From positions 620,001-684,000 of the forward strand of contig RCSZ01000001.1 of the NCBI GenBank assembly GCA_014898425.1: DNA of 64,000 bases. Direction: 5' to 3'. The position numbers and the translations under genes are program-made. Of this stretch, positions 1 through 11,905 are shown in pieces. The notes beneath the pieces are model-generated. The model saw nothing but the letters and a program-made list of their open reading frames with translations. It had not been told where the DNA came from and did no database searches. Source of the stretch: Botryotinia globosa (Eukaryota > Ascomycota > Leotiomycetes > Helotiales > Sclerotiniaceae). Position 1 is the stretch's first letter. Every line of letters starts with the position of its first letter.

Positions 1-2540
1 GTCTATATATCTATTTACAAAATGGAATAGTCGAAAGATTAAATTTATATTTAATAAAAAGATTATTAATAATAATTAAAGAATTATTAGTACCTATAAA
101 ATTATAACCTTATTTAATTCAAGATATAATATATATTAAAAATAGAATATATAATCGAATTATTAATACTTCTCCTTATAAAAAGCTATATAAAGAAGAT
201 TCTGAATTAAATAATATAAAAACCTTAGATTTTCTTACTTTTATATATAAATATAAAGAGTAAAGAAATAATAAACTGGATTTTAAAGTATAAAAAGGAA
301 TATTATTATTATATATATTACCTTATAATTTAATATTTTATATCCCTAATATAAATCGAATTATTAGTTTAAAAGATTTTATTATTTATAAGAATATTCA
401 ATATTATTAAAATAATAATAATAATAATAATAATATTAAAAAAGATATTATTGATTTAAAACAAATAAAATTAAAAAATCTATTTAATAATAATTTTATT
501 TCTTTTGAAACAGAAATTCAAGAAGATGATAGTTATTATAAAAATCATAAAAATAATAAAAATAATGATATTTATTATAAAAATTATAATATAAATAATG
601 AAAATAATATTCATTATAAAAATTATAATATAAATAATAAAAATAATGAAAATAATAATATAAATCAGAAGTTAAATATAAATAATAAGTGTCCTATAAT
701 CGAAATCCTTTATAATTCAAATTTATTAACCCTATTAAAATAATTAAAAAGAATAAGAGATATAAAACTTCAATTAAATTATTATAATCTAATTTATTTA
801 ATATATATCAAATATCTAAATAATAATATTAAATTAAAAATAAATAATATTAATAAAAATCAATTATTATTATTAGGATTTAATATTAAAACAAATGAAA
901 GTTAGAAAATTATTATTAAAATTAATAATAAAATTAATCTAAAAAGCCCTAAAACCTACATCAAAGTTATAAATTCAAATCAAAAAGAAAATTGAATAAA
1001 AGCTATAAATTATAAGATTAAAACCCTAGAAAATAATAATATATAGGATATTATCGATATTAATAATAATAATATTAATATTATTAAAGATAAAAATAAT
1101 AATATTATTAATAAAAATATCAAAAAGAATAATATCATTAAACTCTTAAAAACTAGATGGGTTTATAAAATTAAATATTTATTTAATAATTTTATTGAAT
1201 TTAAAGCTAGATTTATTATTAAAGGATTTGAAAAACTATATAAAATAGATTATTTAAATATATTTGTTAATATAATAAAGCAAATAACTTAGAAATTAAT
1301 ATTTGTATTAGCAATATTAAGATTTTGATTTATATATAAAATTGATATAATATTAGCCTTTGTACAAAATGATATTGATGCAAATTTATATATTAAATCC
1401 TTTGAAATTATAAATTATAATAAGAATAATATATTAAAATTAAACAAAGTATTATATGGATTAAAGTAATCTATTAGAATCTGATATAATATATTAAAAA
1501 ATATATTATATAAATTAAATTTTAATTTATTAATATTAAATGAATATATTTTTATTAATAAAATATTAGGATTAATATTAAATATATATATAGATGATAT
1601 TATAATAATAGAATCTAATGAAAATCTAATTAAAGATTTTATTCAAAATATTAAAAAATATTTTGATTTGAAGGATTTAGACTTTATAAAAGACTATTTA
1701 GGTATTCAAGTTAAAATTAATAATAACTCTTTTGAATTAATTTAAGAAGATTATATTAATAAATATTTAATTGATTTAAAAATGAAAAATTGCAATATTA
1801 TTTCCATTTTAATGGATTTTAAAAATAAATTCGAAAAGAATCCTGAAATAACTAATATTTTTGATATAAAATACATTCAAAAATTAATAGGAAAAGCTTT
1901 TTATATAGTTTTAGGAATTAAATAGAATATATGCTTTTTTATATTAAAATTAGCCAGATTTGTTTCAAACCTTAATTCAGATTATATAATAAAAGCTAAA
2001 TGAATTTTTAAATATTTAAAAGGATTAAAGAATTTAGGAATTCGATATATAAAGAATATTAATAATAATATTAATATTAAAGATTATAATATTAATAATT
2101 ATATTAAAGAATATTCAGATATAGATTTTATAAAGGATATTAATTTGATTAAATCAATTAGTAGTTATATATTTATATATACTAATAGACTTATTAATTG
2201 GAAAATTAAATTTCAATTTGTAATAACCCAAAATACAATTGAAGCTAAATTAATAGCTATTAATTTAGCCATAAAAAAAGCAATTTATATTCAAAAAATA
2301 TTAAAAGAATTAAATAAATATAAATAGAATAAATTCGCTTTATATATAAACAATAAAACAACAATATATATTTCAGAAAATTTTGTTTTTTATAAAAGAA
2401 ACAAATATATTGCTATAAAATATTATTTAATAAAAAAATTAATAAATAAAGGATTAATCAATTTAATTTGAATCCCTACAAACAAACAATTAGCTAATAG
2501 TCTAATTAAACTATTAACAAAAGTTAAATTATTAAAATAA
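1..2540 (+). mobile_element. Decayed Ty1/copia LTR retrotransposon, 3' part of pol
   Basis: Conceptual translation gives the copia order integrase C-terminus, reverse transcriptase, RNase H, broken by many stops. Positions 1-260 read like the end of a copia integrase (NGIVERLN start, then a SPYKKLYKED-like stretch). Around 1150-1250 is the LLKTRWVYKIKY opening of RT, around 1590 a YIDDI catalytic box (YVDD in the family), around 1690 KDYLGIQV, and 2145-2325 the RNase H-like segment with TQNTIEAKLIAI. Tryptophan codons have become TGA or TAG and nearly all G and C is lost, as expected from repeat-induced point mutation. The 5' part lies outside the window. No intact open frame longer than about 60 codons remains, so it is a dead copy. 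Family assignment rests on motif order; I cannot name the lineage. Confidence 0.88.
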
Positions 2541-2559
2541 ATTAAATCAGATCAAAAAT

Positions 2560-3330
2560 AATAAATAATAAATAATAAAAATTATTATTATTATTATTAT
2601 TATTAAAAGATTTAAATTATATATTTATTAAAAACAAGTATTGTTTTTAATAAATATTAATTAAATCATTTAATATTATTATAATATTAAGAAAACTAAT
2701 TATAATAATAAAATTCTATTATTATAATAAAATAATAAAAATTCAATGTTATAAGAAAAATTTCTTATATTCTTTATTCTCTTTATATAAGAAAGAATAT
2801 TATTATAAAAATAAAATAAAGAATTCTTTATTAAAAAGGAAATCCTTTATTAATTCTTTATTCAAAATAATAATTTATTATTTTGAAAAATTTGAAATAT
2901 AATATAGAAGCTAATCCGAATGTAGAATGACAGATATAATCTTATATAATATTATTTTTTCTTTTTTTTTATTATAAAAATTGATTATAAATCAATAAAG
3001 AAAATTGATAAAATTGATTACAAAATCAGAAATTTCAAGTATATTATGTATATATTATAAGCTTACACCATCTATGTATAGGGGATAGAAAAAGGTATAA
3101 ATAAATAACTTGAATCTCTATATTCAGATCTTTTTCTAATATCTACTTTTATATATATATATAAATATATAATACAATATAATATAATTCAATAATAAAT
3201 TCTATCTATTCTATTAGCCTAAGCTTTTAATATAGTATTATTTTAATACTATTCCCAATTCGGCTTAGCTTATCCCACGCTAAGCGAGTGACCAACGATA
3301 AAAATCAAATTAATATCTTATAAACTTATA
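2560..3330 (+). repeat. Probable decayed 3' LTR and flank of the copia element
   Basis: This AT-rich stretch directly follows the RNase H end, where a polypurine tract and 3' LTR would lie. It has a TATA-like GGTATAAATAAAT near 3092-3106 and a less decayed 3230-3295 portion with a short inverted pair (GCTTAGC ... GCTAAGC). LTR borders cannot be fixed because the partner LTR is outside the window. It holds no gene that I can support. Confidence 0.4.
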
Positions 3331-3578
3331 TCACGAAGGAATAGCTATATTGATTGGATATGTTTGATTACTTAATTAATATATATAAAAATAATAAACT
3401 AGATTAACTTAAGATATGATTATAAAGATTATATTTACCTTATATATTTTGATCAAATTAAAGAATAATCTAATTAAATATTAGGGTTTACAAATATAAG
3501 ACATAAAGATTTATATTATAATTATTATAATAATACTTCGAAGGAGTATTTTAATTAATTATATATTGTTATATGAAA

Positions 3579-4485
3579 CAGTGAATTCCGTAACAACTTA
3601 ATATATAAAAACATTATTCTATATGAATTAATACTTTTTATTTAATTCTTCTCAATAAAAAACTACTTTCCTATTAAGAATCTCAAAATAAAAGTTAATA
3701 TTATACCCAAACTTTTTACTTTCGAAATCCCTATTTATAATATATAATTTATTTCTCCTAATATTACAAAAACCTTTTTATATTATAACCTTTATATTTT
3801 TATATACATTATAAATTTGAATTATATTCCAATCCTATTTCTAAATTGAAAAATAGAATATCTATTTTTACTTTTTCCCTTTTCCCTATTCTATAGAATA
3901 TTCATTCAATCAAAAAACTAACCTCTATTTCTTTACTATTTATTTTTTATAATTTAAATATTAAACTAATCTTTTAATAATATATTCTTTTATAAATTCA
4001 AACCTTTTTCTAACTTTCCAATTAGTAATTCTATATACCTTAAAAATCCTTTTGATAATATTCTTTTTGATTTTAAATCTACAAACTATAATTATCTCCT
4101 AATAAATCGATTTAGATTATAAATATATATATCATACTATTTCGCATTCCTTTTTATTTATATAAAACCTTCTTTTATATTTTTTAAATAGATTTTCTCC
4201 ATTATCATACAATTCATTTATTTTAATAATATAGAATATCATTATATAAACAATTCCTAAAGTATTCGCAATCTTTATAAAAATAATACCTACCAAAATC
4301 ATTTTTAATATTCTACCCCTATTATATAAATTGAAATATTTTTGAGGAACATTATTATTATCAATTAACCTTAATGAAATATATATTAATAATATAATTA
4401 ATAAAATAAATTATAGATATTGAAAGCGATATACATAAAATAATAAAATTTATGCGTTTTAATCATTATCTGTACACGGTTACTG
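3579..4485 (-). mobile_element. RIP-decayed Tc1/mariner transposon remnant
   Basis: On the minus strand, from about 4335 to 3890, one continuous frame with interspersed stops reads as a Tc1/mariner transposase N-terminus. It shows a helix-turn-helix (RGRILKM, then IANTLG at about 4255-4275), INELYDNGENL at about 4189-4226, ITNWKVRKR near 4010-4035, and VF*LNEYSIE at about 3895-3930, which corresponds to the conserved first catalytic block VFWSDECSIE. The differences W to stop, S to L, D to N and C to Y are all C:G to T:A changes, so the first catalytic Asp is lost. Candidate inverted ends are CAGTGAATTCCGTAACA at 3579 and, inward on the other strand from 4485, CAGTAACCGTGTACA. The C-terminal catalytic half is not recognisable. 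Ends are less certain than identity. Confidence 0.75.
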
Positions 4486-4673
4486 TAATACTCAATTTTT
4501 CTAAAATTATATTGTGTAATTGATTTATTATTAAATTTTAAAGAATGAGATTGAAAAATGAGTAATATACGATAAGCCGGGGCCTCAACTCTTACAATTT
4601 TAATAGTATTTCAAAATACTATTAATATTCAATTTTAAATGAATTCAGTCTAGATTAGCCTGTTTACGTAATA

Positions 4674-5617
<944 letters not shown>

Positions 5618-6117
5618 AACTCAAGGTCGGATAGCAGAATAGTAGGAGGATGCTCGCATCCGCAGCTAGCCAACGGGAATAGGGAAGTCAGGTGCATTTG
5701 CTCTAAAATTCCTGTAATAAGCATAAGCCCACTAGCTTAAAACTATGAAGGGAAAGTACACTGAGTTCTGCGATCTCATCACTCAGGAATACATCTCAAT
5801 CTCTCAACAATGCATGCAGGTTTGCCTTCATATTGCCGGCGACCAGCCTGCAATAACAACTCAGCGTGCGATGCAGCAATGGTACAAAGAAATAAAGATT
5901 TCACAGAAACTGCCCATCTGCCAACCCATAACTAATCCGAGTTGAACAAGTATCATCCCTCGTCGCCTCCGCCCCCCGTCTCAAAGCCCCATTCTCTGAT
6001 ACTAATATGACGTATAGGCAATATAAACATATAAGCTATCCTAGTATAGGCCCCTAGAGTCCATACGCCATACAAGACCTCTTCCGCAGAAGTCTCTACG
6101 AAGATTGGAAGAGCAAG
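5618..6117. other. Island of normal base composition in the AT-rich block
   Basis: About 500 bp with balanced composition, abruptly different from the decayed DNA on both sides. It contains a 66-codon open frame at 5745-5945 (+) starting MKGKYTEFCDLITQEYISIS that I do not recognise; it has no clear domain and may be chance. It ends exactly at the TA duplication of the downstream MITE-like element, so that element inserted at its edge. It could be a recent insertion, a gene fragment or an undecayed single-copy relic. Confidence 0.45.
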
Positions 6118-6119
6118 TA

Positions 6120-6695
6120 TTGTCAAACACACTAAAAAGTGGCCGTGCTTTTCCCCATATATAAAGGTTTTAGCTAATAAAAATATTACACTCTTTAAAA
6201 ATTACTATAATGAACTCCAACAAAAGAAAATATTGTTAAGAAATATTTGAATATACAAAATTATCAATATTTTCATTAAAATTTAATATGCATACTATTT
6301 ATAGCAATTATTATTTTACAATACTTTTTTATAAATTTAAATAATCTAATTATATAATTTATTAATATAATATCCTAAGCTTTTTATATAATCCTTCTAA
6401 ACTTATTATAGATCATTTCATCAATAGAATAATGATTTCAAATCCTTTTTTTCTATCTAATTCTATATATTCTCAATAGGATTGAAATCAAAAGAGAAAG
6501 AAAATCAATTTATTTTTTAAATTTATTTTTCAAGAATTTATAAAACAATGTTTCTTACAACATTTCTAAAAGATACCTCCTAAAACTAATTCAAAATAAG
6601 ATTTTTAAAGCAGTATTAGAATAAATTGAATCAACCAATAAAACCCTTGTATTTTGCAGTTTCACTTGTATATAAGGTCATTTAGTGTTTGACAA
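6120..6695 (-). mobile_element. 576-bp Tc1/mariner-derived MITE-like element with TIRs and TA duplication
   Basis: The ends are inverted repeats: TTGTCAAACACACTAAA inward from 6120, and on the other strand TTGTCAAACACTAAA inward from 6695. TA dinucleotides at 6118-6119 and 6696-6697 are the expected target-site duplication. Inside, on the minus strand at about 6510-6440, a frame reads N*FSFSFDFNPIENI*N; this matches the Tc1/mariner third catalytic block (W-P-P-x-S-P-D-x-N-P-I-E-N-x-W) with tryptophans turned into stops and Pro into Ser/Phe by C-to-T changes. The element is far shorter than an autonomous one, so it is an internally deleted, RIP-decayed copy. Its TIRs differ from those of the remnant at 3579-4485, so it is a separate family. 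Confidence 0.85.
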
Positions 6696-7274
6696 TATTT
6701 ATCCTTACAACTTTCATATACACAACTTTCATATACATTGCTTTTCCCGCAGGCTCTAAAATGATCATCATCAAACGCCGAACTCACCCAGATAATAACA
6801 CTATAACCAGCAACACATAAAATAAAGAACAGTAAATGGTAACACCAAAATCCTTATACAATATCTATACTATAGAGTTACAATTTTCTCGAACCTCTTT
6901 TCCTTCTCATTTTCCTTCCACCCAGCCCTTTCCCAATTCTGTCCAGTCCTGTCCATCCATTCAACAATTCCACCTCCTGAATTACATTCTCAGGACGCAA
7001 TTTTTAAAAATTCAACATCTTTTCAGATCTAAACCATGCACGTTCACGCCCGCATTCACGCTATCAAATATATTTCCTATGTATGGCAATCACTGCTCAC
7101 TCCACTCCCCATCCACTCGCGCCCCGGACAAAACAGACGCAAAAGAAATGGAATCACACGCATCAGCAATAAAAATTTCAAATAGGAAATTAAAGAGCTT
7201 GCATGCAATTTTAAGCATTCTAGGTAATAGAAACGGGAACAGGGAAATAATAATAGTAAAGAAAGAAGAGGAAT
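6696..7274. other. Gene-free stretch downstream of SAC1
   Basis: No supported gene. It holds a short direct repeat (ACAACTTTCATATAC twice, about 6709-6738) next to the MITE. A 169-codon frame at 6836-7345 (+) runs antisense into the SAC1 3' end and has no recognisable domain, so I treat it as chance. The SAC1 3'UTR probably lies here. Confidence 0.5.
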
Positions 7275-9541
7275 CTACTCGATTCTCTTTTTCCCTTCCT
7301 CGGCATTCGCGTAACGAGCTGTGCTCAACCCACGTTCGTGCTTAGTTGCTACTAGCCCACCGACTAATTTGTCTTTGCGTGCATTGCTTATTGCTTCATT
7401 ATAGCCTTCTGTTGCCCAGGGGCGAGGATTGAGCTTGGGCCAGTTGACCTGTAAAGAAAGTGTTAGTAGAAAGGCTTGAAGGAAAGAAGGAGATGATGAA
7501 GTGTAGTATCAGGGGATAAGAGAAGGGAAAATAAAGTGCGAGAGAAGAACATACATATAGCATTCCGTTGCCATAAACGAAATTAGCACACCATGCTCCT
7601 ACTACCAACCAAACCATAACCCAAATTCTCAACGGTAATACAGCGGCATTAGGTAGACGAGGGGTGAAGAGGCCAACAAAAACGAAGAAGATACTGAAGG
7701 CAAGGATGTAAGGGATGCTTTGAATGAGTAATGGCCTCCTATCAGCAGTAATAAGATGAGAGCCAATATTTGCATTACTAGGAAGATAATAGCCTAGGAA
7801 CAGATCAAATGAATCCTGCTTAGGTCCATCTAGGAAGTTATTTCTCACGTAACGCGTGATAGAATTTTGGAGATCTTGAAGAGCACCAGCTTTGGTTCTC
7901 ACACCTGTCCTTGTGAAATCTGTTTTGAGGGCGCCTGTTCCGGAATAGGATTTGGAGACGACATCAGCGTTGTCGGCCCAAAGTTTACGGAAAAGAACTT
8001 CAAACTCGGGGTCGGCTGTTGTAAAGGTCTCGCCACGAGTGAGAACACCAAGATCCGTTAATTGCCGATTTAGGGTCCATCGCCCAAGCATGCTTTGGAC
8101 AACATTTGTTCTATCAAGGCAGTCCATGCAATTTGTGCGGACAACACTAGTCTGGTGATTGCGAACTTCGAGGCGACCATCGATATCAGCTGGCATATCA
8201 ATTCCACGGAAATACTGTTGTGCTTCAAGGGCAGAATTGAGTTGGTCAAGTAATAATTGTGCTCGGTGCCATTTTAATCCTTTGGTTTCGTTGTGGAAAT
8301 CGAAGTATACGTAGTGCAGTCTGTCCATCTCTTGTCGCTTTCCACTAGGCTCAACCACCCGGAATTTCTCATCTGTAATTTGATCACTTTGTCTGCTTTC
8401 AGTTGGCGCCGAAACCAAAATCTTTACCATCTGTTCATATGCTTCTTTTACCCGCTGCTCGCGTCCTTTTTGGTTTACCAAATTCACCAAATAATTGTCC
8501 CCATAAATTCGGATCTGCTCGTCGAAATGCGCCTTAGCGGCAGGAACGGCGCTTTCTACTCCTCGAATCTGAAGTTTTGGTGTATAATGTAAAGTGTTGA
8601 CTTCTGCCCAAAATACTGGGACACTTCCTCTGGTTTGTACGTATGACAATATCTGCATCTCCTTGTCGCCTGATCCTCCAACTTTGCCATTTTGCATTCC
8701 AGCACCTCCGGCAAATCCACCAAGCCCACTGCTATTATCATTCAGAATGATAATTTGTTCCGTCTCATTGAAGTTCGAAACATGCCCATCCTCATCCACA
8801 CCTCGAGAAAAGTATCTAGTTCCAGCTCGGTATCTGGATCTTCGGGTAACCAAGATGAATGTCAATGGAGTAGACTTGACTTGAGTGTGGACGATCTCAA
8901 ACATTCCAAACATAACTGGCAAGATATATGGATCCGCCGCTGGTTGTTGTCCATGTTGATGTCGAGACCCAGATGTTCGGAAATCTATTAAATCTGACTG
9001 TATAAATTTATTCCAAAAGAATCGGTCGTCTGCTCGCTTCCATAGAGGGGCTGATGTATCGAGTTGCGATTGTCTCTGAAATGTGTTGGTAATGTCGGAA
9101 GAATATGAAAAGTACATCGGTGCAGACTTGATGAAGATCTTGAGGAGGTTTAGGTAGGTATCTTCGTCTTGATCTCGAAGCGCTCGTTCTCGGAGAGGTA
9201 GGAATTCAGTTGTGATAATTTTAAATACCATATGCCCCTTCAGTCTTCCAATAGGTTGTGCCTTTGTAATTACAATAATGTACTTATCTAGGAAGAAATC
9301 AGTTCCAACTCCTGTATAATGTGGCATTGTAAATACCCAGTCGTAGTTTGATCATGCCCAAGATGCCAGCAATACTGGATACACGCTTTCCTCCCAAGAG
9401 TGCTCCATCATTAAGTCGTATATCTCCTGTTGGTCGATCAACTACGAGTGTTGGTGCAGAGGGTGAAGATGGTGATGTGAATGCGTAATGCGATGTTGAG
9501 GCATGGACGTTGATGTCTCTAAAGGGCAAAGAACTAGCCAT
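7275..9541 (-). CDS. SAC1: Phosphoinositide phosphatase SAC1 (703 aa)
   Basis: Sac-domain phosphatase of the ER/Golgi that removes phosphate from PtdIns4P and related lipids. Exons, in transcript order: 9541-9337, 9287-7555, 7448-7275; introns are 49 and 106 bp. The catalytic CX5R motif reads RTNCMDCLDRTNVVQ with the nucleophilic Cys near residue 455. The N-terminal Sac fold is recognisable (GILGMIKLRLDKY across intron 1, then FIKSAPMYFSYSSDIT). Two C-terminal hydrophobic helices (IPYILAFSIFFVFVGLF and IWVMVWLVVGAWCANFVYG) match the membrane anchor of yeast Sac1. The last exon restores the family ending VNWPKLNPRPWA, which confirms intron 2. A glycine-rich insert (about residues 250-277, GLGGFAGGAG) is unusual for yeast Sac1 but lies in a loop. 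It is divergently arranged with the Rab5 gene. Confidence 0.96.
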
Positions 9542-10279
9542 TTTGACTGGTCTATCCTGTAGACAGTGTGTATCGTAGTTCTTCTATTGTCTGGTTCTCA
9601 CAAACAAATTCCTCTGCTGGCGAGTACGATCTGATCTATAACTCAGTCAAGCTTGATATAGCTGTTCTCTAATTCGAAGCTCGGAGCCTCGCAATATCTA
9701 AAATTAACACTTGGTGGATACCCCCTAGAAACACCCCCCTGTTATTACTAATCTTGTCCCTCTCTGTTTGTTCCAGATCAATATCTCAAGTTTCAAAGTA
9801 CGGAGTACAGAACTCTTCTTGATATTCATAATCACTTGCAATGATTAACAGATGCAAAAGGAGTAAGACACATTCATTAAAATTACTATATTTATTAATA
9901 TAATATTACATTACCCGGGTAGCATTGAAGAATTAGCTCCAGTCTTGACAGCTGCTGATTCAGGTATTCAGATAAAGGTGTGAATCTAGCATTGCATGAT
10001 GAGCGTTTGATAGGCTGACTCTCAAAGAGCATCTTAACAATGCTCCACGTGATCATGATTGTCCCAGTTATCGAAGCGATTTAGGATCGTCGTCACTTTC
10101 CAGGTTGCGCTGTTTCTCAAGATCAAGCAAGATAGCATTTAACTTTACCTCAACCATTTCCGCCTTCCTCCTGCGAATTAAAGCCGCCCAAGTACTACAC
10201 GAGCATATACAACTTGCCCAGCGATACATCCCATTCCATCAAATCCCATACACAATCACAACCACATTCACATTTCAAC
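9542..10279. promoter_or_regulatory. Shared divergent promoter region of SAC1 and the Rab5 gene
   Basis: 738 bp between the two start codons. No protein-coding gene is supported. It contains the near-palindrome GTACGGAGTAC at 9798-9808, a motif that recurs as TACTCCGTA elsewhere in the window (36557-36565). A pyrimidine-rich leader typical of fungal 5'UTRs precedes the Rab5 ATG. Confidence 0.4.
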
Positions 10280-11274
10280 ATGGCTGCTCGAGGTCCACCA
10301 GGCTCCCGTGCTGGAAACTCACGATTTGCGCAATTTAAATTGGTGTTACTTGGTAGGCTATTCCCATGAATTTCTGACGTCTTCATCAAATCAGTTGCTA
10401 ATCTTTCATGATAGGGGAATCTGCCGTCGGAAAGGTATGAGCTACCGTTTGCTAGTTGGATTTATTCTAAATGCTAATATTCGGCATAGAGTTCATTGGT
10501 TTTACGATTTGTTAAGGTATTTCCGATCAGTTCCAAGTAATGACATTATTTCAAGCTGACATTTTGCACCAGGATCAATTCGATGATTGTGAGTAGCCTT
10601 ACAACAAATCTCGTTGCTATATCAAAAGCCTGGATACGATTCAAACAGGGGATATCGGATGAACAAAGACCACACCGCTGACCATACGATAGACCGCGAG
10701 AGTACTATTGGCGCTGCATTTTTAACTCAAACCATCTCCCTCGACGAAAACACCACAGTCAAATTCGAAATATGGGACACCGCAGGACAAGAGAGATACA
10801 AGTCGCTAGCGCCCATGTATTATCGAAATGCCAACTGTGCTGTTGTTGTTTATGACATCACACAAGCGGTACGCTTCTCTGACCCTAAATTGGAAAGTAC
10901 TTCGCTAACAAATGTGACAGGCCTCATTGGATAAGGCCAAATCTTGGGTGAAAGAACTTCAACGACAAGCAAACGAGAATATCATCATTGCTTTGGCCGG
11001 GAACAAGCTCGATTTAGTTACGGAACAACCGGATAAACGTGCTATTACTACTGAAGACGCTTCGAATTATGCTAGAGAAGCCGGTTTACTATTCTTCGAA
11101 ACTTCTGCTAAGACATCTGAGAACGTAAGGGAATTGTTCACAGCAATTGCAAAGAAATTACCATTGGATCAAGCCGGTCCAAGAAATCCAAGAGCTGGTG
11201 GTCCAAGGGGAACCGGTGTTGATCTTAGGCCCGAAGCGCCAGGAACACAAGCAGGCCCAGGATGTGCTTGTTAG
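10280..11274 (+). CDS. ypt5: Rab5-family small GTPase, Ypt5/Vps21 type (221 aa)
   Basis: Early-endosome Rab GTPase. Exons: 10280-10352, 10415-10434, 10490-10516, 10573-10588, 10693-10868, 10921-11274; three of them are only 20, 27 and 16 nt, yet the spliced frame is continuous. G boxes are in order: GESAVGKS (P-loop, residues 25-32), the Rab5 effector region [26 protein letters not shown] and ETSAK. The [11 protein letters not shown] and IGAAFLTQ stretches are Rab5-specific. The C-terminus ends GPGCAC, a two-cysteine motif for geranylgeranylation, after a Gly/Pro-rich tail. The family acts in vesicle fusion with early endosomes and in vacuolar sorting. The start is set by the [10 protein letters not shown] leader typical of fungal Rab5. 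Many fungi have two Rab5 paralogs; which one this is cannot be decided here. Confidence 0.95.
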
Positions 11275-11905
11275 AGAAACGTTGTGATGAATATGCGGTG
11301 GAGTATGGGACATATTGGGTGGAATGAACCTTTGATACCAAGAATGAGCTATTTTCGGGACTTTCCACAAATAGTGTTCCTTTTCGAACAAGATTGCTTG
11401 GTTGAAGGCAGCATACATATGGCCACTTCAACATTTACGAGAGCAATCGTTTTTTTTAATAGCTTGATGTCTCTAAATTCTCGTAGGAAGGGGTTTGATA
11501 TGCAGCAGATTTCTGCTTGCCAGGCGTGAGGGTTTTCCTTGTTTTTCTCCTTTTTGATGAATTAGTTCTTCGGCATTTGGGATGTACGATATGCAATAGA
11601 ACCATGCATTTAAAACAATATTTTTTATTGCACAAGAATCTGTGCTTAGAAAATGATCACGATAGGAATTGTTTCAATACATATAAATAAATCAAATCTT
11701 TTGACAATATTTCGTAGCCTTGCACATTTGGCTAATGTGAATTCCGACCCTGGGATTTTCTACATCATCAGCCAAAAAGTGGTGTGGTCCGAGCTTCTAT
11801 AAACTTGAAAGTGTTTTTATCTTGAATTGTGTAATTGGCAGAAGAGGACGCGCAGTTTTACCATCACCAACCTCAAAAATAACTTATCGCTCCACGCAGC
11901 CCGTC
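11275..11905. other. Intergenic region between the Rab5 gene and MIC60
   Basis: About 630 bp holding the Rab5 3'UTR and the MIC60 promoter. Small open frames here are not supported by splice logic or similarity. No repeat or RNA gene is visible. Confidence 0.5.

Noticed and set aside
5670..5740. Resemblance to parts of 18S/28S rRNA
   Set aside because: Only short scattered matches with insertions; too weak to call an rRNA fragment by eye.
6836..7345. 169-codon plus-strand frame
   Set aside because: No domain, Ser/Pro-rich low-complexity start, and it overlaps the SAC1 last exon in antisense.
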